A stretch of 64,000 nt of DNA from Acinetobacter dispersus (GTDB taxonomy: Bacteria; Pseudomonadota; Gammaproteobacteria; Pseudomonadales; Moraxellaceae). Below, piece by piece: positions 7,850 through 16,573 of the stretch. A program made the translations under genes and the position numbers. The notes under the pieces are model-generated. The model saw only the letters and a list, made by a program, of their open reading frames with translations, was not told the origin of the DNA and did not search any database. The DNA is taken from the NCBI RefSeq assembly GCF_009884975.1, contig NZ_CP041970.1:2914001-2978000 (forward strand). The letters are read 5' to 3'. Within the stretch, counting starts at the first letter, position 1, and each line of letters starts with the position of its first letter.

Positions 7850-8722
7850 ATGACAAAGAATAATCCCGCCGTTTCAGTTGCCGTTCTCGGCACCGGCCTT
7901 ATCGGCACAGGCGTTGCCCTCAATCTCGCCCGCAAAGGATTTCATGTCCGCACATGGAACCGTACGGCAGAGAAGGCCCAGGCCCTGACGGCCAATGGTG
8001 CGCAAGCCTTCGACAATCCGGCTGATGCCATCTGGGACGCAGATGTCATCATCACCGTGCTGAAAGATGGTCCTGCCGTGAATGAGACAATGGTGGCGGC
8101 ACTGCCCGGCTTGTGCAAAGGCGCGATCTGGCTGCAACTCAGCACGGTAGGTGTTGAAGCCATCGACACGCTTGCCGCCTTCGCCGATGAAAATAGTCTA
8201 ATATTCTACGACGCGCCGGTCCAGGGAACCCGCCAGCCCGCCGAGCAAGGCAATCTGGTCATTCTCGCCTCTGGTCCCGAAGAAGGTCGGCGCGTTGCGC
8301 AATCGGTTTTCGACGCCATCGGCCAGCGCACCCTTTGGGTGTCGGACAGGCCGGGTGCCAGTAGCAGCCTCAAGCTGGCGCTGAATGCCTATGTATTCGC
8401 GCTCACGCATGGCACGGCCGAAACCCTTGCCATCGCCAAAGCGCTCGGCGTCGATCCGGCACTGGTGGTCGAGGCCATAACTGGCGGACCGCTCGACAGC
8501 GGTTATTTTCAGGGTAAAGCCAGCGCGATGCTCAAAGGCGATTTCACCGCTAGCTTCTCCGTCACCAACGGGGTGAAAGATGCGCGCCTTGTCCTGGACG
8601 CACTGACCGGCACCGGCGTTCAGGCGGATTTGGCAGCGGCTAGTCTGGCCCGCTTCCAACGGGTCGAGGAGGCTGGATATAGCGACAAGGACATCGCAGC
8701 CTCTTTCCTAGCGGATGCGTAA
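7850..8722 (+). CDS. NAD(P)-dependent beta-hydroxyacid dehydrogenase / imine reductase-like oxidoreductase (island)
   Basis: 290 residues. The N-terminal Rossmann domain has VLGTGLIGTGVALNLA (GxGxxG) and NRT after the second strand, suggesting NADP preference. APVQGTRQPAEQGNLVILASG is the substrate-site loop of the 3-hydroxyisobutyrate/6-phosphogluconate dehydrogenase family. The helical C-terminal domain carries the family Lys in SLKLALNAY. The substrate is unknown. It overlaps the next gene by 8 bp, so the two are translated together. GC-rich, part of the island. Confidence 0.85.
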   Translation: MTKNNPAVSVAVLGTGLIGTGVALNLARKGFHVRTWNRTAEKAQALTANGAQAFDNPADAIWDADVIITVLKDGPAVNETMVAALPGLCKGAIWLQLSTVGVEAIDTLAAFADENSLIFYDAPVQGTRQPAEQGNLVILASGPEEGRRVAQSVFDAIGQRTLWVSDRPGASSSLKLALNAYVFALTHGTAETLAIAKALGVDPALVVEAITGGPLDSGYFQGKASAMLKGDFTASFSVTNGVKDARLVLDALTGTGVQADLAAASLARFQRVEEAGYSDKDIAASFLADA

Positions 8723-9941
8723 CGCCATGACAGTTTCCAAAAACATCCAAACTGATCGCCTGACAGAGGAAGGTACGCACGAGCGTCTGCCGGTCGGACA
8801 ATTGCTGGCGTTCACGGTGGCGGGGTTTCTCGCCATCATGACCGAGAACATGCCCGCGGGTCTCCTGCCGCAGATCGGCACGGGTCTTGGCGTATCGGAA
8901 GCCATGGCCGGGCAGACCGTGACGCTCTATGCGCTCGGCTCGGTAGTGGCGGCAATCCCAGTCATCGCGACGACAAGAAGCTGGAATCGCCGCCCGCTGT
9001 TCCTGTTGGCGATTGCCGGGCTTCTGATCTTCAACACCATGACCGCCGTGTCGGCGCACTATGGCATGACACTTCTCGCGCGCTTCATTGCTGGCATGTC
9101 GGCGGGCGTGGTCTGGGGACTGGTCGCGGGCTATGCACGGCGGCTTGCACCGCCGCATCTGCAAGGCCGAGCGCTCGCCATCGTCGGTGTCGGCCAACCC
9201 ATCGCACTGTCGCTCGGGGTGCCGCTTGGCGCATGGCTCGGTGGTCTGTTCGACTGGCGGGCTGTCTTCTGGATCATGTCCTCTGTCGCCTTGCTGCTTC
9301 TGGCATGGGTACGGTTCGGTGTCCCCGACTTCCCCGGTCAGACACAACACCAGCGGCTGCCGGTGCGTAAGGTGTTCCTGATCCCAGGAATCGGTCCAGT
9401 GTTGTTAGTGCTGTTCGCATGGATATTGGCGCACAACATCCTTTATACCTATGTCGCGCCGTTCTTAGTCGCATCTGGCACTGAATTGCGGGTCGAGCTT
9501 ATTCTTCTCGTCTTCGGCATGGCGTCGGTTATCGGCATCTGGGGAACCGGCGTTCTGGTGGATCGCCGCTTGCGGGGCATCACGCTCATCAGCCTCGCCG
9601 CCTTCGCCCTCGCGGCAGCCTTGCTAGCGATACCGCATGGATCGGCCGCGCTGGTGCTGGTCGGAGTCACCATATGGGGGCTAACTTTCGGCGGTGCACC
9701 GACCTTGCTGCAAACGGCGCTGGCGGATTCCGCAGGTGAACATGCAGATGTGGCTCAATCCATCCTCGTGACCATCTTCAATCTCGCTGTAGCGGGCGGC
9801 GGACTGGTCGGAGGGCTGGTGATCGACACGGCCGGTCCAGCGTGGCTGCCCTGGACCCTTCTGCCGCTAATCGTCATCGCACTGGCGACGGTGTGGCAGG
9901 CGAAGGCTCACGGCTTCAGAGCCGGACGCAGAGGGGCATAA
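8715..9941 (+). CDS. MFS efflux transporter, DHA1/AraJ-like (island)
   Basis: 408 residues with about 12 membrane helices. The motif after helix 2 is degenerate (TRSWNRRPLFLLA), and TENMPAGLLPQIGTGLGVS marks the helix 1-2 region typical of sugar/drug DHA1 exporters. It probably extrudes a small molecule by proton antiport across the inner membrane. Coupling to a TetR repressor and an oxidoreductase suggests response to a toxic or xenobiotic compound. The start at 8715 overlaps the previous gene by 8 bp; ATG 8727 is an alternative. GC-rich. The substrate cannot be told. Confidence 0.88.
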   Translation: MRNAMTVSKNIQTDRLTEEGTHERLPVGQLLAFTVAGFLAIMTENMPAGLLPQIGTGLGVSEAMAGQTVTLYALGSVVAAIPVIATTRSWNRRPLFLLAIAGLLIFNTMTAVSAHYGMTLLARFIAGMSAGVVWGLVAGYARRLAPPHLQGRALAIVGVGQPIALSLGVPLGAWLGGLFDWRAVFWIMSSVALLLLAWVRFGVPDFPGQTQHQRLPVRKVFLIPGIGPVLLVLFAWILAHNILYTYVAPFLVASGTELRVELILLVFGMASVIGIWGTGVLVDRRLRGITLISLAAFALAAALLAIPHGSAALVLVGVTIWGLTFGGAPTLLQTALADSAGEHADVAQSILVTIFNLAVAGGGLVGGLVIDTAGPAWLPWTLLPLIVIALATVWQAKAHGFRAGRRGA

Positions 9942-10219
9942 TAGCAATGGGCGGGAAAATTCTAGCTCGAGAACAGAATCAGTCCGCTGTCGATTTTTGC
10001 GACCATGATCGGACTCCCTGAATGGAAAATCTCCTTTTTATTTCAAAGGAGTAATACCCAAAAAAATACCATCACAAGCTCTCTAAGCCGTGACGGTATA
10101 TGCAATTTGACGATGAAACAAGAGCCTCCATACTGTCAATTCCGAGGCGTACTCCGCAATGGACGGTGATAGATTCTGGGCAATTAAACTATTTCAGCGT
10201 GTTATAGAGGGCTATAGCA
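9942..10219. other. right part of island, no intact gene
   Basis: About 280 bp between the MFS stop and the guaA terminator. On the minus strand an ATG at 10004-10006 with GGGAG upstream opens a 14-codon frame (MVAKIDSGLILFSS) that stops at 9962-9964. It could be the 5' stub of a deleted gene. I see no integrase motif (R-HxxR-Y) and no transposon terminus. Confidence 0.4.
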
Positions 10220-10248
10220 TAAAAAAGGCAGGATTTTCATCCTGCCCT
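10220..10248 (-). terminator. intrinsic terminator now serving guaA
   Basis: On the minus strand GGCAGGAT, TTTC-complement loop, ATCCTGCC, then TTTTTT; an 8-bp perfect stem 6 bp past the guaA stop. Similar to the displaced copy at 6832-6862. Confidence 0.85.
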
Positions 10249-10253
10249 TGGTC

Positions 10254-10268
10254 TTATTCCCACTCAAT
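10254..10268. repeat. right attachment-like repeat (3' end of functional guaA)
   Basis: TTATTCCCACTCAAT contains the guaA stop and the last four codons. Identical to 6869-6883, in direct orientation. Confidence 0.8.
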
Positions 10269-11822
10269 CGTTGCTGGTGGTTTAGATGACACGTCATACA
10301 CAACACGTGAAACATCTTTAATTTCATTCATGATACGGGTTGAGATTTTATCAACCAATTCGTATGGCAAGTGTGCAAAACGAGCTGTCATAAAGTCAAC
10401 GGTTTCAACAGCACGAAGTGCAATCACCCATGCATAACGACGACCATCACCTACAACACCTACTGATTTCACTGGTTGGAATACCGCAAATGCTTGAGCA
10501 GTTTTGTCGTACCAACCACTTGCACGAAGCTCTTGCATAAAGATATCGTCAGCAAGACGAAGAATATCTGCATATTCTTTTTTCACTTCACCCAAAATAC
10601 GTACGCCTAAACCTGGACCTGGGAATGGATGACGGTAAATCATGCTGTGTGGTAAACCAAGTGTTGTACCCAATTTACGCACTTCATCTTTGAACAAGTC
10701 ACGTAATGGCTCAACCAATTCAAATTCTAAATCATCAGGTAAACCACCCACATTGTGGTGTGATTTAATCACGTGTGCTTTACCATTTTTAGTAGCAGCA
10801 GACTCGATTACGTCTGGGTAAATCGTACCTTGTGCCAAGAATTTCACGCCATCAAGTTTACGTGCTTCTTCTGCAAATACTTCGATAAATTCACGACCAA
10901 TGATTTTACGCTTTTTCTCAGGATCAACTTCACCAGCCAATGCAGATAAGAAACGCTGTTCAGCATCAGCACGGATCACACGAATACCCATGTTTTCTGC
11001 AAACATTTGCATCACTTGATCACCTTCGTTTAAACGAAGTAAACCATTGTCTACAAATACGCAAGTTAACTGGTCGCCAATTGCCTTGTGCAATAATGCA
11101 GCTACAACTGAAGAATCAACGCCACCAGATAAACCAAGCAAGACTTTTTCATTGCCAATTTGCTGACGTAACTGCTCTACACGTAGATCGATAATGTGTT
11201 CCGGTGTCCAAAGACCACGGCAACCACAAATCTGATGTACAAAGTTAGATAGTAATTCAGCACCTTTTGCAGTGTGAGTCACTTCTGGGTGGAACTGAAC
11301 ACCATAGAAACGACGTGTTTCATCGCTCACAGCAGCGAATGGGCAGCTTGGCGTGCTTGCAGTGACTTGGAAACCTTCTGGAATTGCACTGACTTTATCG
11401 CCATGGCTCATCCATACATGAAGTTGGTCTTCGCGATCTTGTAACTTACCAATTAATTTATCACGTACAAGAATATCAACTTCGGCGTAGCCAAACTCAT
11501 GCACTGTACCTGGCTCTACTTTACCGCCAAGTTGTTCAGACATGGTTTGTAAACCATAGCAAATACCCAATACTGGTACGCCTAATTCAAATACAACTTG
11601 CGGCGCGCGTGGGCTTCCTTCTTCATGTACGCTCTCAGGGCCACCTGACAAAATAATCCCGTTTGGATTAAACGCACGAATGTCTGCTTCAGACATATCG
11701 AATGCATACATTTCAGAATAGACACCCGCTTCACGTACACGACGTGCAATGAGCTGGCTATATTGAGAGCCGAAATCCAAAATAAGGATACGATCTTCAG
11801 TAATTTGAGTATTGGTCGTCAT
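10254..11822 (-). CDS. guaA: GMP synthase (glutamine-hydrolysing)
   Basis: 522 residues, full length. The N-terminal class I glutamine amidotransferase domain has the nucleophile in [12 protein letters not shown] and the His/Glu pair in FHPEVTH. The ATP-pyrophosphatase domain has the P-loop [14 protein letters not shown]. The C-terminal dimerisation domain ends PPATIEWE. It converts XMP to GMP using glutamine and ATP. Its last codons are the insertion point of the adjacent island, and the reading frame was restored by the element's copy of the gene end. The plus strand here carries no other gene. Confidence 0.98.
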   Translation of the reverse strand: MTTNTQITEDRILILDFGSQYSQLIARRVREAGVYSEMYAFDMSEADIRAFNPNGIILSGGPESVHEEGSPRAPQVVFELGVPVLGICYGLQTMSEQLGGKVEPGTVHEFGYAEVDILVRDKLIGKLQDREDQLHVWMSHGDKVSAIPEGFQVTASTPSCPFAAVSDETRRFYGVQFHPEVTHTAKGAELLSNFVHQICGCRGLWTPEHIIDLRVEQLRQQIGNEKVLLGLSGGVDSSVVAALLHKAIGDQLTCVFVDNGLLRLNEGDQVMQMFAENMGIRVIRADAEQRFLSALAGEVDPEKKRKIIGREFIEVFAEEARKLDGVKFLAQGTIYPDVIESAATKNGKAHVIKSHHNVGGLPDDLEFELVEPLRDLFKDEVRKLGTTLGLPHSMIYRHPFPGPGLGVRILGEVKKEYADILRLADDIFMQELRASGWYDKTAQAFAVFQPVKSVGVVGDGRRYAWVIALRAVETVDFMTARFAHLPYELVDKISTRIMNEIKDVSRVVYDVSSKPPATIEWE

Positions 11823-12255
11823 GGTTCATCTTAAAGGCAAATGAATTAAGCGCCACATTCTAACATTTTTCACGCTTTGACGCACCGCAATTCATCATCT
11901 ATCTGATTTTTTAGTTAGGCTGACCAATAAACGCTGATATTTAAACTAAAATTTCACAAACCTGCTGCCAATAAGGAGAGTTAAATCAACAATTGTTGCC
12001 TATTCTGCTCAACACAAAACAAAAATTGGTGCTAAGATAATGAGTCGAAATGTGCATTGCCATGGAAAGGTATTCATTCGACAACATCGTTACCTTTTTA
12101 TACGATTGTGATGACCTTATTCAAAGGAAAAATAAAGGGTAACTAAAAAATTTAAAGATATGGGTGCATCACCAATATCCAAAATATTTCACTATCATCA
12201 TCTAGCGCTTGCCCGACCACGAGCAACAATTAGGACTTGAAGGACCAATAAAATA
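11823..12255. other. intergenic region between divergent guaA and the DUF445 gene
   Basis: 433 bp of AT-rich sequence with divergent genes on both sides, so it must contain both promoters. I see no riboswitch, repeat or convincing consensus promoter. A short element AACAATTGTT (11989-11998) is palindromic. Confidence 0.5.
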
Positions 12256-13494
12256 ATGTTTCAAGAAATGATTGCGGATTTTCAACAGAATTTCTGGTTA
12301 TACATCTCAATCCCATTTATCAGTGGCTTTATTGGTTATGTGACCAAAGTCATTGCCATTCAAATGATGTTTTCACCGCTTGAATTTAAAGGGTTGCGAT
12401 TATTTGGTCTGCCACTTGGATGGCAAGGGATTGTTCCTCGCAAAGCAGAAAAAATGGCCACCACTGCGGTGGAGTTGATGACCTCTAAACTCATCAAACC
12501 TGAAGAAATTTTTGCCCGCCTCGACCCGAAACGTATTGCCCAAGAAATTGAAAAACCATTGATGGCAGCAGCTGAAGACATTACCCGAGAAGTTGCACAG
12601 CAATATCAGCCGGGTTTATGGGAAGGCATGCCTGAGTTTGCACGACAAAAACTGATTAAACGAGTTCAGGCGAAAGCGCCTGAAATTGTTGAACATATTA
12701 TGAGTGAAGTACAAAAGGATGTGACCAAGTACTTCGACATCAAACATATGGTGGTCAACAACCTGCTCAAAGATAAACGCCTCCTCAACGAAATTTTTAA
12801 GAAAGTCGGCAAACAGGAATTCAAATTCTTTAGTAATGTCGGCTTTGTTTTTGGCTTCGCGATTGGTGTGGTGCAAATGTTGTGCTGGATCGTGACCCAA
12901 GGCAAATATCCATGGATGCTGCCGATGTTTGGCGGCTTTGTCGGCTTCTTTAGCGACTGGATGGCTTTGCAAATGATGTTTAGACCTTTGTATCCGAAAA
13001 AGATTATGGGCTATACATGGCAGGGTTTATTCATTAAACGCCAAAATGAAGTTGCTGCGGATTATGCTGCGTTGATTTCTAAACAACTCTTGACCTCACG
13101 CAACATGATGGAAGAGCTTTTTTCAGGCACACATTCGGATAAAGTCATTGAGCTGGTCAGCCGTCAAGTCAAACAAGAAATTGATTTACAAGCTGGTATT
13201 GTCCGCCCATTAGTTGTTTATGCAATTGGCGGTGAAAAATATCAGAACTTGAAAGCAGAAGTGGCTGAACGCATTTTAAAACAACTTCCAGACACGATGC
13301 GCTATGTTGAATCTTATGCAGAAGATGCGATGAATGTGCGGAATACATTAGTTGAGCGCATGCAGAAACTCAGCCCTGAAGAGTTTGAAGGTATGCTGCG
13401 TCCAGCCTTTAAAGAAGATGAGTGGTCATTGATTATTGTCGGTGCTGTGCTCGGTTTTCTGGTTGGGGAAATGCAAATTCACTTTATGCTCTAA
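12256..13494 (+). CDS. DUF445 family membrane protein
   Basis: 412 residues. An N-terminal membrane helix (about 15-35) is followed by the family block GYVTKVIAIQMMFSPLEFKG. A second membrane pair near 190-230 is followed by a repeat of that block, FSDWMALQMMFRPLYPKK. The C-terminal helix is at about 392-410. The large intervening parts are amphipathic helices. The internal duplication is characteristic of DUF445, which has no established function. It is monocistronic, followed by a bidirectional terminator. Confidence 0.88.
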   Translation: MFQEMIADFQQNFWLYISIPFISGFIGYVTKVIAIQMMFSPLEFKGLRLFGLPLGWQGIVPRKAEKMATTAVELMTSKLIKPEEIFARLDPKRIAQEIEKPLMAAAEDITREVAQQYQPGLWEGMPEFARQKLIKRVQAKAPEIVEHIMSEVQKDVTKYFDIKHMVVNNLLKDKRLLNEIFKKVGKQEFKFFSNVGFVFGFAIGVVQMLCWIVTQGKYPWMLPMFGGFVGFFSDWMALQMMFRPLYPKKIMGYTWQGLFIKRQNEVAADYAALISKQLLTSRNMMEELFSGTHSDKVIELVSRQVKQEIDLQAGIVRPLVVYAIGGEKYQNLKAEVAERILKQLPDTMRYVESYAEDAMNVRNTLVERMQKLSPEEFEGMLRPAFKEDEWSLIIVGAVLGFLVGEMQIHFML

Positions 13495-13507
13495 TCATTT
13501 CAATGAT

Positions 13508-13535
13508 AAAAAAGGAAGCTTAAGCTTCCTTTTTT
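13508..13535. terminator. bidirectional intrinsic terminator
   Basis: AAAAAAGGAAGC, TTAA, GCTTCCTTTTTT; fully symmetric, between convergent DUF445 and BOF-family genes. Confidence 0.9.
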
Positions 13536-13543
13536 TAATGGCA

Positions 13544-13915
13544 TTATTTATGCGCATGCTTTTCAATTCTAATCACTTCAATATCTGTCGGTTTATAACG
13601 GTGCGTATCTACTTCACCGACCAAACGCACATGATCACCGACTTTTAGACCCGCTTGACGCCAGATATCATCATCAATTTCAATACCAATCGTACCGCTT
13701 TGATCTTTGAACTCATAATGATCACTTTGTAAATGTTTCGTGATTTGGCCTGTCAGTGTCACGCCCGTTTCATCTTTCAGTTTGGCAACTTGACTGACCG
13801 TAACTACATTCTTTGCAGCCTCTTGTACAATCACATGGTCATCTTTACCTGCCCATGTCAACGTAGACAATCCCGTTAAAACGACAATCCCACAACTTGC
13901 AATCATTCTTTTCAT
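13544..13915 (-). CDS. YgiW/YdeI family periplasmic stress-tolerance OB-fold protein
   Basis: 123 residues. The signal peptide is about residues 1-22 (MKRMIASCGIVVLTGLSTLTWA). A bacterial OB-fold (BOF) domain follows with TLTGQITKHLQSDHYEFKD, GTIGIEIDDDIW and VGDHVRLVGEVD. Members are periplasmic and associated with peroxide, cationic peptide or metal stress in enterobacteria; the molecular role is unclear. Monocistronic. Confidence 0.85.
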   Translation of the reverse strand: MKRMIASCGIVVLTGLSTLTWAGKDDHVIVQEAAKNVVTVSQVAKLKDETGVTLTGQITKHLQSDHYEFKDQSGTIGIEIDDDIWRQAGLKVGDHVRLVGEVDTHRYKPTDIEVIRIEKHAHK

Positions 13916-14023
13916 TTCATGTCCTATTTTGTTCTAACAACTTATAATCTAAACAGAAATAGTCGATGATGTCGGCTTAAGTTTGTAATCAAGCGTAATC
14001 TATGTAATGCATACATATGCTTA

Positions 14024-14045
14024 ACCCCGCTGATTAAAGCGGGGT
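14024..14045 (-). terminator. hairpin after the DoxX gene
   Basis: ACCCCGCT, GATTAA, AGCGGGGT, 16 bp past the DoxX stop. The U-tract is poor, so termination strength is uncertain. Confidence 0.6.
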
Positions 14046-14060
14046 ATCTTATTGCTATTG

Positions 14061-14477
14061 TTATTTTTCAATCAAATGATCGAGACTAAAACGACCTGCA
14101 CCATAGAGCATTAATGCAAAGAAACCACCCGCCATTGCAAAGTTCTTCATAAAGTTAATGGCATCTTCTGCACCAGCATGGAAGATAAAGGCTGTAATAA
14201 TACTAAAAAGCCCTAAACCCAAAGATGCAAAACGTGTTTGGAAACCGAATAGCAGCGCCAAACCACCACCAAACTCCATCAGAATCACCAATGGTAATAG
14301 AGCACCCGGAACACCCATTGATTCCATATAGCCCGCTGTGCCAGCATAACCAACGATCTTGCCCCAACCTGCAACAAGAAAGATATAAGCCATTAATAAA
14401 CGTGCAACTAAAATGACAACGTTTGATACACCAGATTGCGTTACGATATTTTTTACAACAACATTTGGATTAAACAT
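14061..14477 (-). CDS. DoxX family membrane protein
   Basis: 138 residues with four membrane helices. LLMAYIFLVAGWGKIVGYAG and the Gly-rich MEFGGGLALLFGFQTRFA are typical of the DoxX/DUF417-like quinol oxidase-associated family. The ATG at 14477 is chosen because GGA lies 7 bases before it; an in-frame GTG four codons upstream is less likely. DoxX homologues have been linked to redox and thiol stress, but the function here is not known. Confidence 0.85.
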   Translation of the reverse strand: MFNPNVVVKNIVTQSGVSNVVILVARLLMAYIFLVAGWGKIVGYAGTAGYMESMGVPGALLPLVILMEFGGGLALLFGFQTRFASLGLGLFSIITAFIFHAGAEDAINFMKNFAMAGGFFALMLYGAGRFSLDHLIEK

Positions 14478-14719
14478 GGTTGATTCCACACTGTTCGTTT
14501 TTTAACATAGTAGCAAGTTTATGTATCTTTACTTTTGCAATAAACACTAGTTTAGTTAACACATCGTTCCTTATTTGCAACAATAGAAATTGTCTTTCCC
14601 GTTAAACCATTGTTTCCAATTTCCCTTCTCTGAAAGTTACCAATTAATTTGCTTTTTATACTGACATTCTACAGATGCGCTGCTAGGATTTAGCTCACAT
14701 TTATAGTGTTAACATCTTC

Positions 14720-15358
14720 ATGGAACTCATTGATTTTATTCTGCACGTTGACGAACACCTTTTAGAATTTATTACCAATTATGGCGTATGGATCTATGCC
14801 ATTTTATTCTTAATTATTTTTGTTGAAACTGGTTTAGTGGTGATGCCATTTTTACCGGGTGATAGCTTGTTATTTGCTGCAGGTGCATTGGCGGCTTCAA
14901 CAGGAGCAATGGATCCATGGGTACTAGGTGTTTTATTATTTATCGCTGCGGTCCTTGGTGACACCTTGAACTACCATATTGGTCGTTATATTGGTCCACG
15001 TGTTTTTGAAACTAATTCTCGCTTTATCAATAAACAACATTTGATTAAAACCCAGCAGTTCTTTGAACGTCACGGCGGTAAAACCATTATTTTTGCTCGC
15101 TTTGTACCCTTCGCACGTACTTTTGCCCCATTTGTTGCAGGTGCAGGGAGCATGAATTATAAATTCTTCCTCACCTATAACGTGGTTGGCGCATTTTGCT
15201 GGATTGCATCGTTCATTACGCTTGGTTATTTATTCGGAAATATGCCAATCGTGAAAGATAATTTCACCCATTTAATTTTCGGTATCATTATTATCAGTAT
15301 TTTACCGGGTGTGATTGGATTTATTCGTCAAAAGCTGAATAATCGTAAAGCACAATAA
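14720..15358 (+). CDS. DedA family membrane protein
   Basis: 212 residues with several membrane segments. The family signature is present: ETGLVVMPFLPGDSLLF at about 36-52, then GDTLNYHIGRYIGP and FARFVPFARTFAPFVAGAG. DedA/VTT proteins are implicated in flipping undecaprenyl phosphate or phospholipids across the inner membrane and in membrane homeostasis. The key acidic and Arg residues are all there. Monocistronic, with its promoter somewhere in the 242-bp divergent gap. Confidence 0.93.
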   Translation: MELIDFILHVDEHLLEFITNYGVWIYAILFLIIFVETGLVVMPFLPGDSLLFAAGALAASTGAMDPWVLGVLLFIAAVLGDTLNYHIGRYIGPRVFETNSRFINKQHLIKTQQFFERHGGKTIIFARFVPFARTFAPFVAGAGSMNYKFFLTYNVVGAFCWIASFITLGYLFGNMPIVKDNFTHLIFGIIIISILPGVIGFIRQKLNNRKAQ

Positions 15359-15373
15359 ATCTAGGTTTGTTTT

Positions 15374-15970
15374 TTAAAACAACCGAAAGATCATTGGCAA
15401 CATACAAATCAGCAATAACATCGCCGACCCTTTATATAAGTGGTCGGCTTTGATTCCAACCAAACTTCCCGCCAATAACGCACGCCCAAACAGCATCCAA
15501 AAGATACTCACGGGTATCAGGATCAAACTAAACACCGCAAATACCAGTGCAGCCTGCTCAATCGAATTCCATGTTTCGCTCGGGAAAATTCCTGAAGCCA
15601 ATAACACTGTTTTAGGATTTTTTAGGGTTGAGATAAATAACTGTCTTTTACGAATATGCTGGTGATGTTGATCATGTTTTTGTAGATGCGACCCTTTCCA
15701 AAGATGAAAGGCCATCCAAAGTACATAGAGCAAGCTTGCGGTATGTAAAATTGCACCAATTGCTGGCCAAATCGGATCAAATAAATGAATGAAAAGTGCC
15801 CATAAACTAATGCCATACAGATAACCCAACCATTCAATCGGGATAAACGTTATCGTTTTAGGTACACCATGTTGATGTGTTGCACTGGCAAGCAAAGCAT
15901 TGGTCGGACCTGGTATTAACAATACCGCCAACATCGCCAAAACAAAAAACCAACTCTCAATCATACACAT
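15374..15970 (-). CDS. LysE family translocator (amino-acid exporter)
   Basis: About 198 residues, six membrane helices. The N-terminus MLAVLLIPGPTNALLAS carries the family PGPTN motif. LysE/RhtB proteins export amino acids or related metabolites. The start is uncertain: ATG at 15970 or 15964, neither with a clear ribosome binding site; the latter would begin MIESWFF. Convergent with dedA, 15 bp apart. The substrate is not predictable. Confidence 0.85.
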   Translation of the reverse strand: MCMIESWFFVLAMLAVLLIPGPTNALLASATHQHGVPKTITFIPIEWLGYLYGISLWALFIHLFDPIWPAIGAILHTASLLYVLWMAFHLWKGSHLQKHDQHHQHIRKRQLFISTLKNPKTVLLASGIFPSETWNSIEQAALVFAVFSLILIPVSIFWMLFGRALLAGSLVGIKADHLYKGSAMLLLICMLPMIFRLF

Positions 15971-16137
15971 ACCGAACAACTATACATGGGCGCCACCTTA
16001 AACGAATTTAGGGCAAAAACACAAATTTTAGCAGTGTGGTTGAACAAGACAAATCAGTAACTTACGAGATGTTTTTAATTCAATTATTTGATTTTTATCA
16101 TTATATTTTGAAACATTTTGCTATAATTTAGTTAGTC

Positions 16138-16161
16138 ATCGCCATTGCGAACAATGGCGAT
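16138..16161. repeat. perfect 10-bp inverted repeat
   Basis: ATCGCCATTG, CGAA, CAATGGCGAT, 14 bp after the lipoprotein stop. No U-tract follows, so it may be an RNA 3'-end stabiliser or a weak terminator. Confidence 0.6.
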
Positions 16162-16174
16162 CAGTACACAAAAT

Positions 16175-16564
16175 TTATGATTTTGGACGTTGCTTCACAA
16201 TGATTGGGCAACCTTTGAATTTCGCTGCTTGTACAATTGCATCTTGTTGTCCCAATACATTGGCAAGTTCAGTATTTTTGGTATTCATTGACTGTCCCAT
16301 ATTGACCGAGATCGATGGGCCAAAGCCCCAACCGCCTCTACCCCAGCCCCCACCAAGTCCAAGACCAACCCCTACACCAGTACGTTTTGGTGTTTGTACA
16401 CCATTTTCGATATAAAGCTGAATACGGTTGTACTCGGCTTGCAACTGCTGGCAACCAAGGGCTTGATATTGTGTAGGCGACACATAGGCAGGCTTAACCG
16501 TTGATGCACATGCACCCAATAACATGCTCGCTGCCAAAACAGGCATCCAATATAAGCGTTTCAT
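16175..16564 (-). CDS. small Gly-rich lipoprotein, unknown function
   Basis: 129 residues. The type II signal peptide ends LLGAC, giving a lipidated Cys19. A Gly/Trp-rich block (VGVGLGLGGGWGRGGWGFG) lies at about 64-82, and the C-terminus contains KFKGCPII. A second Cys pair (GCQQL and GCPII) could form a disulphide in the periplasm. I do not recognise a family. It lies 9 bp downstream of the parA-like gene and may be co-transcribed. Confidence 0.75.
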   Translation of the reverse strand: MKRLYWMPVLAASMLLGACASTVKPAYVSPTQYQALGCQQLQAEYNRIQLYIENGVQTPKRTGVGVGLGLGGGWGRGGWGFGPSISVNMGQSMNTKNTELANVLGQQDAIVQAAKFKGCPIIVKQRPKS

Positions 16565-16573
16565 AAGATTCTC

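Larger units (their letters stand above)
6869..10268. mobile_element. guaA-targeted genomic island, about 3.4 kb, no recombinase visible
   Basis: Both edges carry the 15-bp guaA 3' end (6869-6883 and 10254-10268) in direct orientation, each next to a similar terminator. The interior is GC-rich, with C/G at most third codon positions, unlike the AT-leaning flanks, and holds three genes: TetR, dehydrogenase and MFS pump. The 3' end of guaA is a known integration site for tyrosine-recombinase elements such as GIsul2. No integrase is seen inside. The island may be a deletion remnant or an element mobilised in trans. The stretch 6884-7138 holds no gene I can recognise. Confidence 0.75.

Noticed and set aside
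8640..9350. 236-codon open frame on the minus strand inside the island
   Set aside because: It mirrors the MFS gene in GC-rich DNA; the product is a low-complexity Arg/His/Asp-rich sequence without domain likeness. The overlapping plus-strand frame is a clear transporter.
10159..10437. Plus-strand frame overlapping the guaA 3' end
   Set aside because: It runs through the guaA terminator and reads the complement of guaA; no family likeness.
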